A stretch of DNA of 15,585 bases, from assembly GCA_002411515.1 (NCBI GenBank), contig DHTF01000049.1, forward strand, positions 1 to 15,585, written 5' to 3'. Made by a program: the position numbers and the translations under genes. The DNA is from Proteiniphilum sp. UBA5267. Its GTDB lineage: Bacteria > Bacteroidota > Bacteroidia > Bacteroidales > Dysgonomonadaceae. The notes under the pieces are model-generated. The model did no database searches, was not told where the DNA came from, and was given only the letters and a program-made list of their open reading frames with translations. This document shows positions 1-7,515 of this stretch, piece by piece (the stretch's first letter is position 1; every line of letters begins with the position of its first letter).

Positions 1-108
1 CGATATGATTGAATTATGAGATAGCAATTCCCCCTTGATGGCGATTATTACAACATAAAGGAACTAAGAATAAAACTATACTATTTTCTAATTATAAAAA
101 CAAACACG

Positions 109-267
109 ATGAATTTGGCAAATATAATACAAGAAGAAGAGTACAAAGAAGAGTACCAACCACCGATGTTCGAAGTGATCGAAATTACCATCGAGCAGAA
201 CATACTGGCCGGCAGTGGTGATGTCACTGATTCCAATGCCCTTGATTTCTATGGGGAAGATTACTAG
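109..267 (+). CDS. Small acidic peptide (52 aa), unknown function
   Basis: An open frame starts at ATG 109 and ends at TAG 265-267. The product is strongly acidic (many Glu and Asp) and has no signal peptide or membrane segment. Its core, FEVIEITIEQNILAGSG at residues 21-37, resembles short Bacteroidota peptides with a 'VIEI..EQ..LAGSG' type core that I recognise from many genomes without a known function. The tail after the Gly-Ser-Gly is Asp-rich and ends in DFYGEDY. It lies 31 bases before the lipoprotein gene on the same strand, so the two are probably co-transcribed. The frame is closed well before the next start and codon use looks normal. Whether it is a leader-type precursor cut near AGSG or an intact small protein cannot be seen from sequence. 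Confidence 0.7.
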   Translation: MNLANIIQEEEYKEEYQPPMFEVIEITIEQNILAGSGDVTDSNALDFYGEDY

Positions 268-298
268 TATTTATTCTCCTCGGAGTAACAAAAAAAGC

Positions 299-1987
299 AT
301 GAAGAAAATTAATCTACTGTTGGCCATTTTATTCACAACGTTGTTGACAGGATGCACGAAAGATGAATCTGTTATCAACGACGAGGTGGAAAACGAAACA
401 AATAAAGGTACACAAATGCAACTGACCGTTGCGATACCAGAAAATGAGAACCCCAGATCGTCTACGCGCGTTTCACTAAATTCTGGAGATCCTGAGACTC
501 CCTTGAATGTCGAACTTACCTGGAAGGTCGGTGACAAGATTTACTTGATCTTTTCCGAGGGTGGAATACCCAAAGGCAAGCAGACAGTGGAGTTAAAATC
601 GGAGAATATTACCAATGATTCTAAGAAAGCAAACTTTTCATTTACTGTCCCTGCAGGAATTGGTGAACCCTTTGATCTCTACGGCGTGCATGGCGGCGGT
701 GGATTCGTAGATGAGAGCAGTTACACCTTAAAACTCCCCACTGCGGAACAATCCACCGGGAGGAGTTTAGCCGAGCTAAGTAACAACAATGCGGTGATGC
801 TCAAGTTTGCGCAAACCGGTATTTCAAAAGCAAGTCCAAGTGTTTCGGTCAGTTTTGCACACATAGGCTCACTTTTCAGGATTTTACTCAAATCTGATGG
901 TTTCGATTTAATCAACATAACCAAAGCCGAACTAAACTCGACATCATACATACCGGTCCATCAAAACTTAGGCTCAGCGACTTATAATCCGGTTACCGAT
1001 ATCATTTTGGGTACCACTACTAAAATAACTTTAGCTTTCAACAATAATAACACTCCTCCCTTAGTCATCCCCGACAACTCCCTCACCTCAACCAAACCTT
1101 TTGAATTTTGGGGCTGGTTTATTCCCGAAAAAAATAAAAATTGGCCTTGGCTGGGTCTTAATGTAACCTATGCAACTGGTGGAAATGAGATGGCAACGCG
1201 CAATTTCAAAGAAGCTCGTACGACACCCCTCGCAGCGGGCAAAGCGTATCATTTCTATGCAACTCACATGAAGGCGGAAGGTCTAAGTACTACTACTTCG
1301 GATGATACTTTTTTGAAATTTACCAACAGAGCAGGGACGCCCGATGAGAACACATTTACTGACACCCGCGACAACAATGTATACAAAATCGTGCTTATAG
1401 GCGATCAGTTTTGGATGAAGGAGAATTTGAAATATCTGCCTAATGATAAAATTAGCTATCCCTTTGATATTTCAATAGATAACCCAAGTCGGATTGTAAA
1501 TGAGTCTTCAAAATTTTATTATGTTTATAATCATAATTCAGATGATAAGGCAATTGCAAAAAATTCTGACAATTATAAAAATTACGGTGTGCTCTATAAC
1601 TGGCTTGCGTCTCAAGACCAATACGTATGCCCCCCGGGCTGGAGACTCCCAAATAACACTGATTGGAGCAAACTTTCCACATATCTTGGAGGCCAAGATG
1701 TGGCAGGCGGCAAACTGAAATTGCCAATTATATATAAAACCAATACTGGTGCAACCAATACCAGCGACTTTACTGCGCTTTTGGGAGGCAGGCTCAATGC
1801 TGTACCGGCATCAGATTCGCCCAAAGGTTACAATGCGGTTTTCGATGATTTAACTGAAAAAGGCTACTGGTGGAGTAATTCTGGTTATTACGAAGCATGG
1901 AGCCTGAATGACGATGATGCTGCGCTGCATCGTATAGAAACTACTGACAGGGAAATGGGATATTCCGTCCGTTGCGTGAGAGATTAA
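299..1987 (+). CDS. Fimbrillin-like lipoprotein with C-terminal FISUMP domain
   Basis: The start at 299 is chosen because it opens a perfect lipoprotein signal (MKKINLLLAILFTTLLTGC, lipid Cys at residue 19); the frame is open back to 215, but the extra 28 residues would spoil the signal. The residues after the Cys are T-K-D-E, which fits the charged export signal that sends Bacteroidota lipoproteins to the cell surface. Residues ~35-320 look like the Mfa/fimbrillin-like fold (serine/threonine-rich beta-sandwich with 'LTWKVGDKIYL'). Residues ~353-562 form a FISUMP (Fibrobacter succinogenes major paralogous) domain, with DQFWMKENLKYLP, YNWLAS, CPPGWRLPNNTDW, ALLGGRLN, YWWSNS and the closing YSVRCVRD. 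The protein is probably a surface-exposed adhesion or binding lipoprotein; its ligand is unknown. Domain calls are from motif recognition, not a profile search. Confidence 0.85.
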   Translation: MKKINLLLAILFTTLLTGCTKDESVINDEVENETNKGTQMQLTVAIPENENPRSSTRVSLNSGDPETPLNVELTWKVGDKIYLIFSEGGIPKGKQTVELKSENITNDSKKANFSFTVPAGIGEPFDLYGVHGGGGFVDESSYTLKLPTAEQSTGRSLAELSNNNAVMLKFAQTGISKASPSVSVSFAHIGSLFRILLKSDGFDLINITKAELNSTSYIPVHQNLGSATYNPVTDIILGTTTKITLAFNNNNTPPLVIPDNSLTSTKPFEFWGWFIPEKNKNWPWLGLNVTYATGGNEMATRNFKEARTTPLAAGKAYHFYATHMKAEGLSTTTSDDTFLKFTNRAGTPDENTFTDTRDNNVYKIVLIGDQFWMKENLKYLPNDKISYPFDISIDNPSRIVNESSKFYYVYNHNSDDKAIAKNSDNYKNYGVLYNWLASQDQYVCPPGWRLPNNTDWSKLSTYLGGQDVAGGKLKLPIIYKTNTGATNTSDFTALLGGRLNAVPASDSPKGYNAVFDDLTEKGYWWSNSGYYEAWSLNDDDAALHRIETTDREMGYSVRCVRD

Positions 1988-2077
1988 GTATTAAGTGGAT
2001 GCCAGTAACCACTAAAAAAAACGGGGCGTATCTGAAAAGCCTTACGAGTAGGAAAAAAAATAAAAAAACAATTTTTT

Positions 2078-2371
2078 ATGAAAAAGACTGTACTAAGTTT
2101 TGCATTTGCGATTGTTATCTCTTTGTTAATGACTTCTTGTTACACCATGACGTATTCTGTAGGCGGTGGTGCTAAGACAGGCATTGAAGTGAAAGAGAAA
2201 AACCATTATTTAATTTATGGTTTGGCTCCAATTAAAACCTCTGACCCAACGAAGATGGCTAGTGGTGCGAAAGATTATACCGTTACCATACAACATTCAT
2301 TTGTTGATGGTCTTTTGAATGCATTGACATGTGGTATTTACACGCCAACCACAACGACTGTAAAGAAGTAA
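2078..2371 (+). CDS. Bor-family small lipoprotein
   Basis: The 97-residue product starts with a lipoprotein signal, MKKTVLSFAFAIVISLLMTSC, with the lipid Cys at residue 21. The mature part is only ~77 residues. Its end, SFVDGLLNALTCGIYTP, matches the pattern of the phage lambda Bor and plasmid Iss lipoproteins ('FVNGLLGFITLGIYTP' as I remember it), and a YLIYGL segment near residues 46-51 fits the family's 'HHFFVSGI' strand. Bor/Iss are outer-membrane lipoproteins linked to serum resistance in enterobacteria; homologues in Bacteroidota are usually chromosomal and of unknown role, so no resistance function is claimed. The gene is 90 bases after the FISUMP gene and directly before a strong terminator. 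The A-rich stretch just before the ATG is typical of starts in this phylum. Confidence 0.75.
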   Translation: MKKTVLSFAFAIVISLLMTSCYTMTYSVGGGAKTGIEVKEKNHYLIYGLAPIKTSDPTKMASGAKDYTVTIQHSFVDGLLNALTCGIYTPTTTTVKK

Positions 2372-2404
2372 TTCCTGAGAACAGATTTCAGCAGTAAATA
2401 CAGA

Positions 2405-2444
2405 AAAAAAGCTGTCTCAAAACAATTTTTGAGATAGCTTTTTT
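2405..2444 (+). terminator. Hairpin terminator after the Bor-family gene
   Basis: An 18-bp stem (2405-2422 with 2427-2444, one G-T wobble) encloses a 4-base loop and ends in a run of six T, followed by GTTT. The left arm also starts with a run of A, so the structure can act on both strands. The core 'GCTGTCTCAAAA' is shared with the second terminator at 2588-2671. Confidence 0.85.
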
Positions 2445-2445
2445 G

Positions 2446-2588
2446 TTTCAGGAAATAGCTCCTTGCACAGATAATAGAAGGATAATAGAAGGGTACTGGG
2501 TCGTTATCTCCTTATTGATAAATAAGCGAAATATAAGGAATATATAAGGGAAACAGGGAGTACCGAACAAGGTAGCAACAAGGTAGCA
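2446..2588. repeat. Intergenic stretch with three 11-bp-period direct repeats
   Basis: No coding frame is supported between the two terminators. Three pairs of direct repeats all have a period of 11 bases: GATAATAGAAG at 2470-2480 and 2481-2491, ATATAAGG(A/G) at 2531-2539 and 2542-2550, and ACAAGGTAGCA at 2567-2577 and 2578-2588. A small perfect hairpin, CTTATT-gata-AATAAG, sits at 2511-2526, and GGTACT (2492-2497) can pair with AGTACC (2559-2564). The unit sequences differ, only the period is shared. I do not know a function; related short tandem repeats are common between Bacteroidales genes. Confidence 0.6.
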
Positions 2589-2671
2589 AAAAAGGCCGTC
2601 TCATTGAACCGACCCCCAAAAGTATTTTGTCTAACTTTTAGGGGTCACTACAATTTTGAGACAGCCTATTT
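2588..2671. terminator. Bidirectional terminator of the minus-strand operon, loop interrupted by a palindrome
   Basis: The outer stem pairs GGCCGTCTCA (2594-2603) with TGAGACAGCC (2657-2666), one mismatch, flanked by A and T runs. Read on the minus strand it ends in GGCC followed by six T, fitting the end of the operon whose last gene stops at 2703. It uses the same GTCTCA/TGAGA core as the terminator at 2405-2444, but its loop is ~53 bases rather than 4 because a second palindrome occupies it. Confidence 0.7.
2604..2653. mobile_element. 50-bp palindrome resembling fused IS3-family ends (MITE-like remnant)
   Basis: An imperfect inverted repeat spans the 50 bases. The inner 13 bp pair (2611-2623 with 2634-2646, one C-A mismatch), and the outer bases TTG/CAA pair at the edges. 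Read from the outside, both arms give TG....GACCCC(C/T)AAAAGT, and the right arm continues TTAGACAAA. This is the style of the terminal inverted repeats of IS3-family (IS150-type) elements, which start with TG and end with CA. No transposase is present, so this would be an internally deleted remnant. The match is from memory of IS end sequences, so the family name is tentative. Confidence 0.5.
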
Positions 2672-2702
2672 TTTGTAGAAAGAAGGCTTTATAACCTTTT
2701 TC

Positions 2703-5700
2703 TTATAACTTTTTGATTCGGATATTTTTGAACATAACCTTCGATCCATGTCCGAGAAATCCAATGTGCCCGGTTTCGTTGAGCAGTCCGGGATGTTCTC
2801 GTTTATCGATGGTGCCGTTTTTTGAAGCCTCACGGATGTTTCCATCGAGGATGGTTGTTCCGTTGAGAATTACTTTTATGTGGTCGCCGTCTGCCACTAC
2901 CTCCTGGTAGTTCCATTCTCCCACAGGCTTCTGATACCCTCTTTTAGCAGGAATCACACCGTATACCGATCCATGATACTGGTAAATTTGTAATTTCTCA
3001 TACACAGGTGCATCGTTATCCAGTATCTGGAGCTCCATGCCCTGGTAGGCAGCGTCACCCTCGAGGGGTGTACGGATGCCGAGTCCGTTGTTGGCCCCCG
3101 GTGTGAGCATAAACTCGAAACGCAGTACAAAGTTATCGAACTGATCTTTGGTATAAAGGTTGCCGCCCGAGCCCTCGCTGGGGTGTAACACAATTTTTCC
3201 GCTTTCTACGGCATAATCTTTTTTATTGCCGGTCCATTGGTCGAGGTTGGTGCCATCGAACAAGATTTGAAAGCCTCCTTTCTCTTCTTCTGCGGACAAC
3301 TGAAATGGCTCGGGACGCGGAATCTCCCGGATGTGGATATCCCTGTAGGCCACTTTGCTGCCGTGTGCCTGCAGCTCAATTTGTTCCATCGGGAAGATGG
3401 GCTGACTCCTATCCCAATAGTTCTCCAGAATCACATTGTCGGTGACCAGTTCACCATTCAGCCACACCGATACCCTTTCGCCTACCATCACGATACGGAA
3501 ACTGTTCCATTCTCCCACCTTCTGGTCTGCCACTTTCAATGGTTTACTCGGATTTTGCTGGTTGTTGTAGAGTCCTCCTGATCCTACCTGTGCTCCTACT
3601 TTCACCCGAGCAGTATCCCATATCTGTATCTGGGGCGTTCCACGGAGATAGATCCCCGCATCGGGCTCCGGACCGGTATAGAGTTTCCAGTCGACCAGCA
3701 TCTCGAAGTCGCCATATGGTTTATCGGTGCAAAGGTTATTCCCTTTTCCGGTGAACAGCAACTCTCCGTTATCCACAATCCAGCTTTCCTTCGCTTCCTT
3801 GTCTGCTTTTTTCTGTGCTGCAGCCAGTTCTTTCGGGCTCATCTTTGCTCTTGTAACGGGATTTTCCACCAATCCTTTCCAACCATCCAGATTCTTTCCG
3901 TTGAAAAGAGGAACAAATCCGCCGTCCCCCGGATTTTCTGTCAGATATTTGTTGATGGACTGTCGCTGGTAATCGGCGTCGGGATTGCTGAGAGTCTTAC
4001 TTACCTTGTTCAGGATAGCAGTCGTTTCCACACCTGCAAAGGCGGGATTGTTGATAGCAATATTCATGGCTGCCTGTGCAGCAGCTTCTTTTAATGCCGA
4101 CTCTTCCATGAAGGGCGCCACAAAAAGCAATGCCTGATACTGACCTGTGTTCCCCAACAGTTTCAGGATCTCGTTCTTTTGTTTGTCGTTTTGAGCAAAC
4201 TGCATCGTTTCACGCAGGTAGAGATATTTGACTGCATCTGTTACTTCCGATTTTCTAATGGTTGAAATTAATGCGTCCGTCACTTTCACCAGCTCCTGAC
4301 TGTTATTGCTCTGTCGTGCAATATCGAGAAGGGGATAAATGAGGTGAAATGATTTCCATGCGGTGAGGGCGTTGAATGCCGACTCTTTTTCAGTCCCTGT
4401 AGAAGAAATGTATGCTTTGGTGATGAGATCGATGGATTCCTTTGACCCGTTGTTGGCCAGTGCGGGGTAGTATACGTGTTTACGGGATGAGGTTTTCATC
4501 TTTCCGCTGACCAGCCTGAGTTGTTGTTCTGCCGGAAGGTAATTCAGTGCCGCATTTACAGCTTCTTGAATAGCCGGAACATAAGCAAGGTCGGACTGCT
4601 CCAGCAGGGTGAACAGATCCGGCAGATTCTTGTCTGTCACGATGTCTTTCAATGTGGCGGCAGCAACCGATTTCACAGCTGCATTGTCGCCCGACATCTG
4701 TTTGTAGACAAGATCATACTGATTTTCCATTTTCCGTTTGGAAATGAGATCCAGAATAGCCTTTTTTCCTGCTTCTCCGCAGTCATTAAAAACAGCGGCA
4801 ATTGTGGAGGAGATATCTCCCTTGAAAGTAGATAATCCCTCTTTTGCCAGGTTGATGTCATCTTCGTTGTCACTTTTCAACAGACCTGCCAATGCGACCA
4901 GCGATTTGTCTCCGGCTATTCTTGCCAGCGATCTTGCAGCTGCCTGTTGTACCATCTTGTCGGCGGAATTGATATGGTTTGCAATCAGCAGATCGGAACC
5001 CTCCACCTGATGTTTTGCCAGCCAATAGATGAGTGCTGTTTGTACCTGAGATTGTTTCGTGGAGGAAAGTGTTTTTTGAATCAGCGTGACCGACTTGATG
5101 TCTTTTTCAAAAGGATAGGCATTCAGTACACTGGAAAGATAGGAAATATTCCCATCCGCCAGGGCACCTTTTAACAAAGCATCCTTCTTCGTGTCAGGCT
5201 GTGTCAGAAGCAATCGGGTAGCAGCAACTTTCAAATCCTGTTTGTCCTGTTTCGACGCTACGGACAATAATTTTTTTGCCTCTTTTTGTACCATCTTCGC
5301 ATCAGAAGCATTCAACCGTGAAAGCAAGGAGATATAAGCTGCAGTTGCGTTGTTCTTGACATATACGTAATTTATCTCTTCTGCCTCATTGCGCAATGTT
5401 TTGAGCGACTCTTTCGTGCCAATCTGTCCCAGGGCATTCAGGAGTACTTTCTGTAATTTCTCCGAGTTGCTTTTCTCGAGAAGATTTAACAGTTCGGGTT
5501 CGGCTGCAACGTAATGGGTTTGTCCAATGGCATTCGCCAGATTCAATATGATAGGCTCTGAATTGGTCGTTTTGAGGGCTTCCAACAGGGCAGCGTCTGC
5601 TTTTTCTGTGCCGATGCTCACCAAAGCCAGTGAAGCAGGTGAGGAGAGTTGTTCATCGGTAAGCAAACCGGATAAAACATCCACATTGTCGTCCGAGCCA

Positions 5701-6086
5701 ATGGTTCTGAGCTGACGGATCACAAATGCTTTCACCTCTTTGTCGAGCTGCTGGTTCAGTGCTTTTTCAAAAGCATTGGCGGTCACGTTGCGTTTCACAG
5801 CGTCGTTAGCCACAGAGTGGGTCCATCCGCTGATGGCATAATCCACGGTTTCATTGCTCTTATTCCCCGGAGGATTCATTCTGCCGATCAGGTCGAGCAG
5901 TCCCTCCTCACCGGTAGATACCAGGTCGGCGATGATTTGGTCGTATTTTTGTTGCGTATCGGCCGGCAATTGTGCCAGAGCATCGGCCACGATGGTGGCT
6001 TTGGTTCTTCCGGCCGGCATTTGTGCCTGCACACTACCTGCAAGCAGGAGGAAAAGGCAGATGGCTATAAGTTGTATATGTTTCAT
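2703..6086 (-). CDS. Secreted HEAT-repeat protein with two DUF1080 (3-keto-disaccharide hydrolase) domains
   Basis: The 1127-residue product has a Sec signal peptide (MKHIQLIAICLFLLLAGS, likely cut after VQA at residue 21), so it acts in the periplasm. Residues ~30-700 are helical HEAT-like repeats, with recurring 'ALxxIGT..S/D..L..LL' units. Two DUF1080 (PF06439) jelly-roll domains follow: residues ~720-922 (from GGFVPLFNGKNLDGW to AYRDIHIREI) and ~936-1127 (from GGFQILFDGTNLDQW to MFKNIRIKKL). The first has an extra Lys/Ala-rich stretch near residues 745-768 before the second strand. DUF1080 members include enzymes acting on 3-keto-glycosides; the HEAT part probably binds partners. It is the last gene of the minus-strand cluster, 142 bases after oxidoreductase C. 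Which DUF1080 copy is active cannot be judged here. Confidence 0.88.
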   Translation of the reverse strand: MKHIQLIAICLFLLLAGSVQAQMPAGRTKATIVADALAQLPADTQQKYDQIIADLVSTGEEGLLDLIGRMNPPGNKSNETVDYAISGWTHSVANDAVKRNVTANAFEKALNQQLDKEVKAFVIRQLRTIGSDDNVDVLSGLLTDEQLSSPASLALVSIGTEKADAALLEALKTTNSEPIILNLANAIGQTHYVAAEPELLNLLEKSNSEKLQKVLLNALGQIGTKESLKTLRNEAEEINYVYVKNNATAAYISLLSRLNASDAKMVQKEAKKLLSVASKQDKQDLKVAATRLLLTQPDTKKDALLKGALADGNISYLSSVLNAYPFEKDIKSVTLIQKTLSSTKQSQVQTALIYWLAKHQVEGSDLLIANHINSADKMVQQAAARSLARIAGDKSLVALAGLLKSDNEDDINLAKEGLSTFKGDISSTIAAVFNDCGEAGKKAILDLISKRKMENQYDLVYKQMSGDNAAVKSVAAATLKDIVTDKNLPDLFTLLEQSDLAYVPAIQEAVNAALNYLPAEQQLRLVSGKMKTSSRKHVYYPALANNGSKESIDLITKAYISSTGTEKESAFNALTAWKSFHLIYPLLDIARQSNNSQELVKVTDALISTIRKSEVTDAVKYLYLRETMQFAQNDKQKNEILKLLGNTGQYQALLFVAPFMEESALKEAAAQAAMNIAINNPAFAGVETTAILNKVSKTLSNPDADYQRQSINKYLTENPGDGGFVPLFNGKNLDGWKGLVENPVTRAKMSPKELAAAQKKADKEAKESWIVDNGELLFTGKGNNLCTDKPYGDFEMLVDWKLYTGPEPDAGIYLRGTPQIQIWDTARVKVGAQVGSGGLYNNQQNPSKPLKVADQKVGEWNSFRIVMVGERVSVWLNGELVTDNVILENYWDRSQPIFPMEQIELQAHGSKVAYRDIHIREIPRPEPFQLSAEEEKGGFQILFDGTNLDQWTGNKKDYAVESGKIVLHPSEGSGGNLYTKDQFDNFVLRFEFMLTPGANNGLGIRTPLEGDAAYQGMELQILDNDAPVYEKLQIYQYHGSVYGVIPAKRGYQKPVGEWNYQEVVADGDHIKVILNGTTILDGNIREASKNGTIDKREHPGLLNETGHIGFLGHGSKVMFKNIRIKKL

Positions 6087-6228
6087 TTTATATGCAATTG
6101 TTATACAATTGTTAATTGTTATTCAGTGGGTTATTCAAATTCGCTTTGTAAATTTAGATGTTTGCTACGTCCGGCAAATTCAAACAAGTTTATTTGCACT
6201 CACTGGTCGCAAACATTGGGGTCGTTAT
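6087..6228 (-). other. 142-bp gap before the HEAT-DUF1080 gene, with AATTG repeats
   Basis: No coding frame fits. Close to the start codon (6095-6121) the sequence CAATTGTTA recurs two to three times and gives small palindromes around CAATTG. I see no clear TAnnTTTG promoter element and no hairpin terminator, so read-through from the upstream oxidoreductase gene is likely. Confidence 0.4.
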
Positions 6229-7482
6229 TTAAATTGTCCAGGGTGCACGGGTGGGTTGATCCAGCAGGCGGTTGGCTTCATCGTCGTGCAGGAATACCTC
6301 TTTTGCGGGATCGAATTCGAGGGTTCTGTTGAGTTGAAGTGCTGCAGCGCCCATGTTGACGATAGTGGCCGACCGGTGTCCGTTCATTTCATTTAGTGCG
6401 AATTTTTGTCTGTTGCGCACCGATGCGATAAAGTTGGTATTTTGTTCCTGTGGCTCGGGGAAATTGGCCAGTTTCTTTTCCCAATCGGGTATGTCGCAAA
6501 CAAAATTGCGGTACACATTTCCATTGGGCCCCGCAATATAGGGCGTGTTGGGCTCACCATAGTCGCCACCCCAAAGGATAATCTGACATCCATCTTCGTA
6601 GGTATAGGTGATGGAACGCCATGTTCCCACTGCATCGGGATGTTGCTGCGGAGCGTCGACTTCCACCTTCACCGGGCTGGTATCATCTTTACCCAGCATA
6701 TATTGTACCGGGTCGATATAGTGTTGTCCCATATCACCCAATCCCCCGCCATCGTAATCCCAGTATCCGCGGAAAGTCTGGTGTACGCGATGTGCGTTGT
6801 ATGGCTTGTAAGGTGCCGGCCCCAACCACATGTCGTAATCCAGCTCTTCGGGAATGGGTTGCGGTTCCAGATGCGTTTTTCCTACCCAGAAAAATTTCCA
6901 GTCGAATCCGGTATGCTTGCTGATGGTCACCTTCAGGGGCCATCCCAGCATGCCGCTGTCGATCAGCTTTTTTAGAGGCTTCACCGGCGTACCCAATCCA
7001 TAGAAGGGGTCTTTAAAGCGGAACCAGGTATTGAGCCGGAATATATTGCCGTGCTGTGCAATGGCCTCGCGAACTCTTTTTCCTTCACCGATGGTACGGG
7101 TCATCGGCTTCTCGCACCAGATATCTTTTCCCGCTTTGGCTGCTTCAACCGACATGATGCCGTGCCAGTGAGGCGGAGTAGCGATGTGTACGATATCCAC
7201 ATTCTTGTTCAGGATTAAATCACGAAAATCGTGGTAAAGGTCAATTTTCTCCTTGACCATTGCGGCTGCTTCAGCGAGATGCTTTTTGTCCACGTCGCAC
7301 ATGGCCACCACCCTGGTGTTTTCATAGGGAATATGTCCGCGACCCATTCCGCCCACACCGATAATCCCCTTGGTTAGTTCATCGCTTGGAGCGATCATTC
7401 CTTTCCCGAGTACGTTACGAGGAACGATGGTGAGCAGGGTTACTCCACCCATCGTTTTTAAGAATTGTCTTCTACTGGTCAT
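6229..7482 (-). CDS. Gfo/Idh/MocA family oxidoreductase C, Tat-exported
   Basis: The 417-residue product begins with a twin-arginine signal, SRRQFLKTMGG, at residues 3-13, followed by a hydrophobic stretch ending near residue 28. The Rossmann fold starts at residue ~38 with G42-V-G44-G45-M-G47, and CDVDKKHL supplies the usual acidic end of strand 2. The family signature EKP is at residues 124-126 and the catalytic-region GDMGQHYID at 249-257, with His254 as the likely catalytic histidine. Such enzymes carry NAD(P) tightly and oxidise or reduce sugars; Tat export allows the folded, cofactor-loaded protein to reach the periplasm. It differs clearly from oxidoreductases A and B (GVGGMG instead of GCGGRGTG, and a DYDMWLGPAP loop). 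It lies 33 bases after oxidoreductase B. The sugar position attacked is not known. Confidence 0.88.
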   Translation of the reverse strand: MTSRRQFLKTMGGVTLLTIVPRNVLGKGMIAPSDELTKGIIGVGGMGRGHIPYENTRVVAMCDVDKKHLAEAAAMVKEKIDLYHDFRDLILNKNVDIVHIATPPHWHGIMSVEAAKAGKDIWCEKPMTRTIGEGKRVREAIAQHGNIFRLNTWFRFKDPFYGLGTPVKPLKKLIDSGMLGWPLKVTISKHTGFDWKFFWVGKTHLEPQPIPEELDYDMWLGPAPYKPYNAHRVHQTFRGYWDYDGGGLGDMGQHYIDPVQYMLGKDDTSPVKVEVDAPQQHPDAVGTWRSITYTYEDGCQIILWGGDYGEPNTPYIAGPNGNVYRNFVCDIPDWEKKLANFPEPQEQNTNFIASVRNRQKFALNEMNGHRSATIVNMGAAALQLNRTLEFDPAKEVFLHDDEANRLLDQPTRAPWTI

Positions 7483-7515
7483 AAATATTTCACTTTGTTG
7501 ATGTTTGTTTTATCA

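Noticed and set aside
215..298. Upstream ATG at 215 as the start of the FISUMP lipoprotein
   Set aside because: It would overlap the 52-aa peptide gene and put 28 polar residues ahead of the lipoprotein signal; ATG 299 gives a canonical signal.
2446..2702. CRISPR array
   Set aside because: The repeats are only ~11 bases, occur in pairs, differ in sequence and have no spacers of regular length; no cas genes are nearby.
5854..6396. Plus-strand open frame (180 aa) across the start of the HEAT-DUF1080 gene and the end of oxidoreductase C
   Set aside because: It overlaps two well-supported genes on the other strand and the gap between them; the product is Cys-rich with no recognisable motif.
6406..6975. 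Plus-strand open frame (189 aa) inside oxidoreductase C
   Set aside because: Antisense shadow of a conserved Rossmann-fold gene; no family features.
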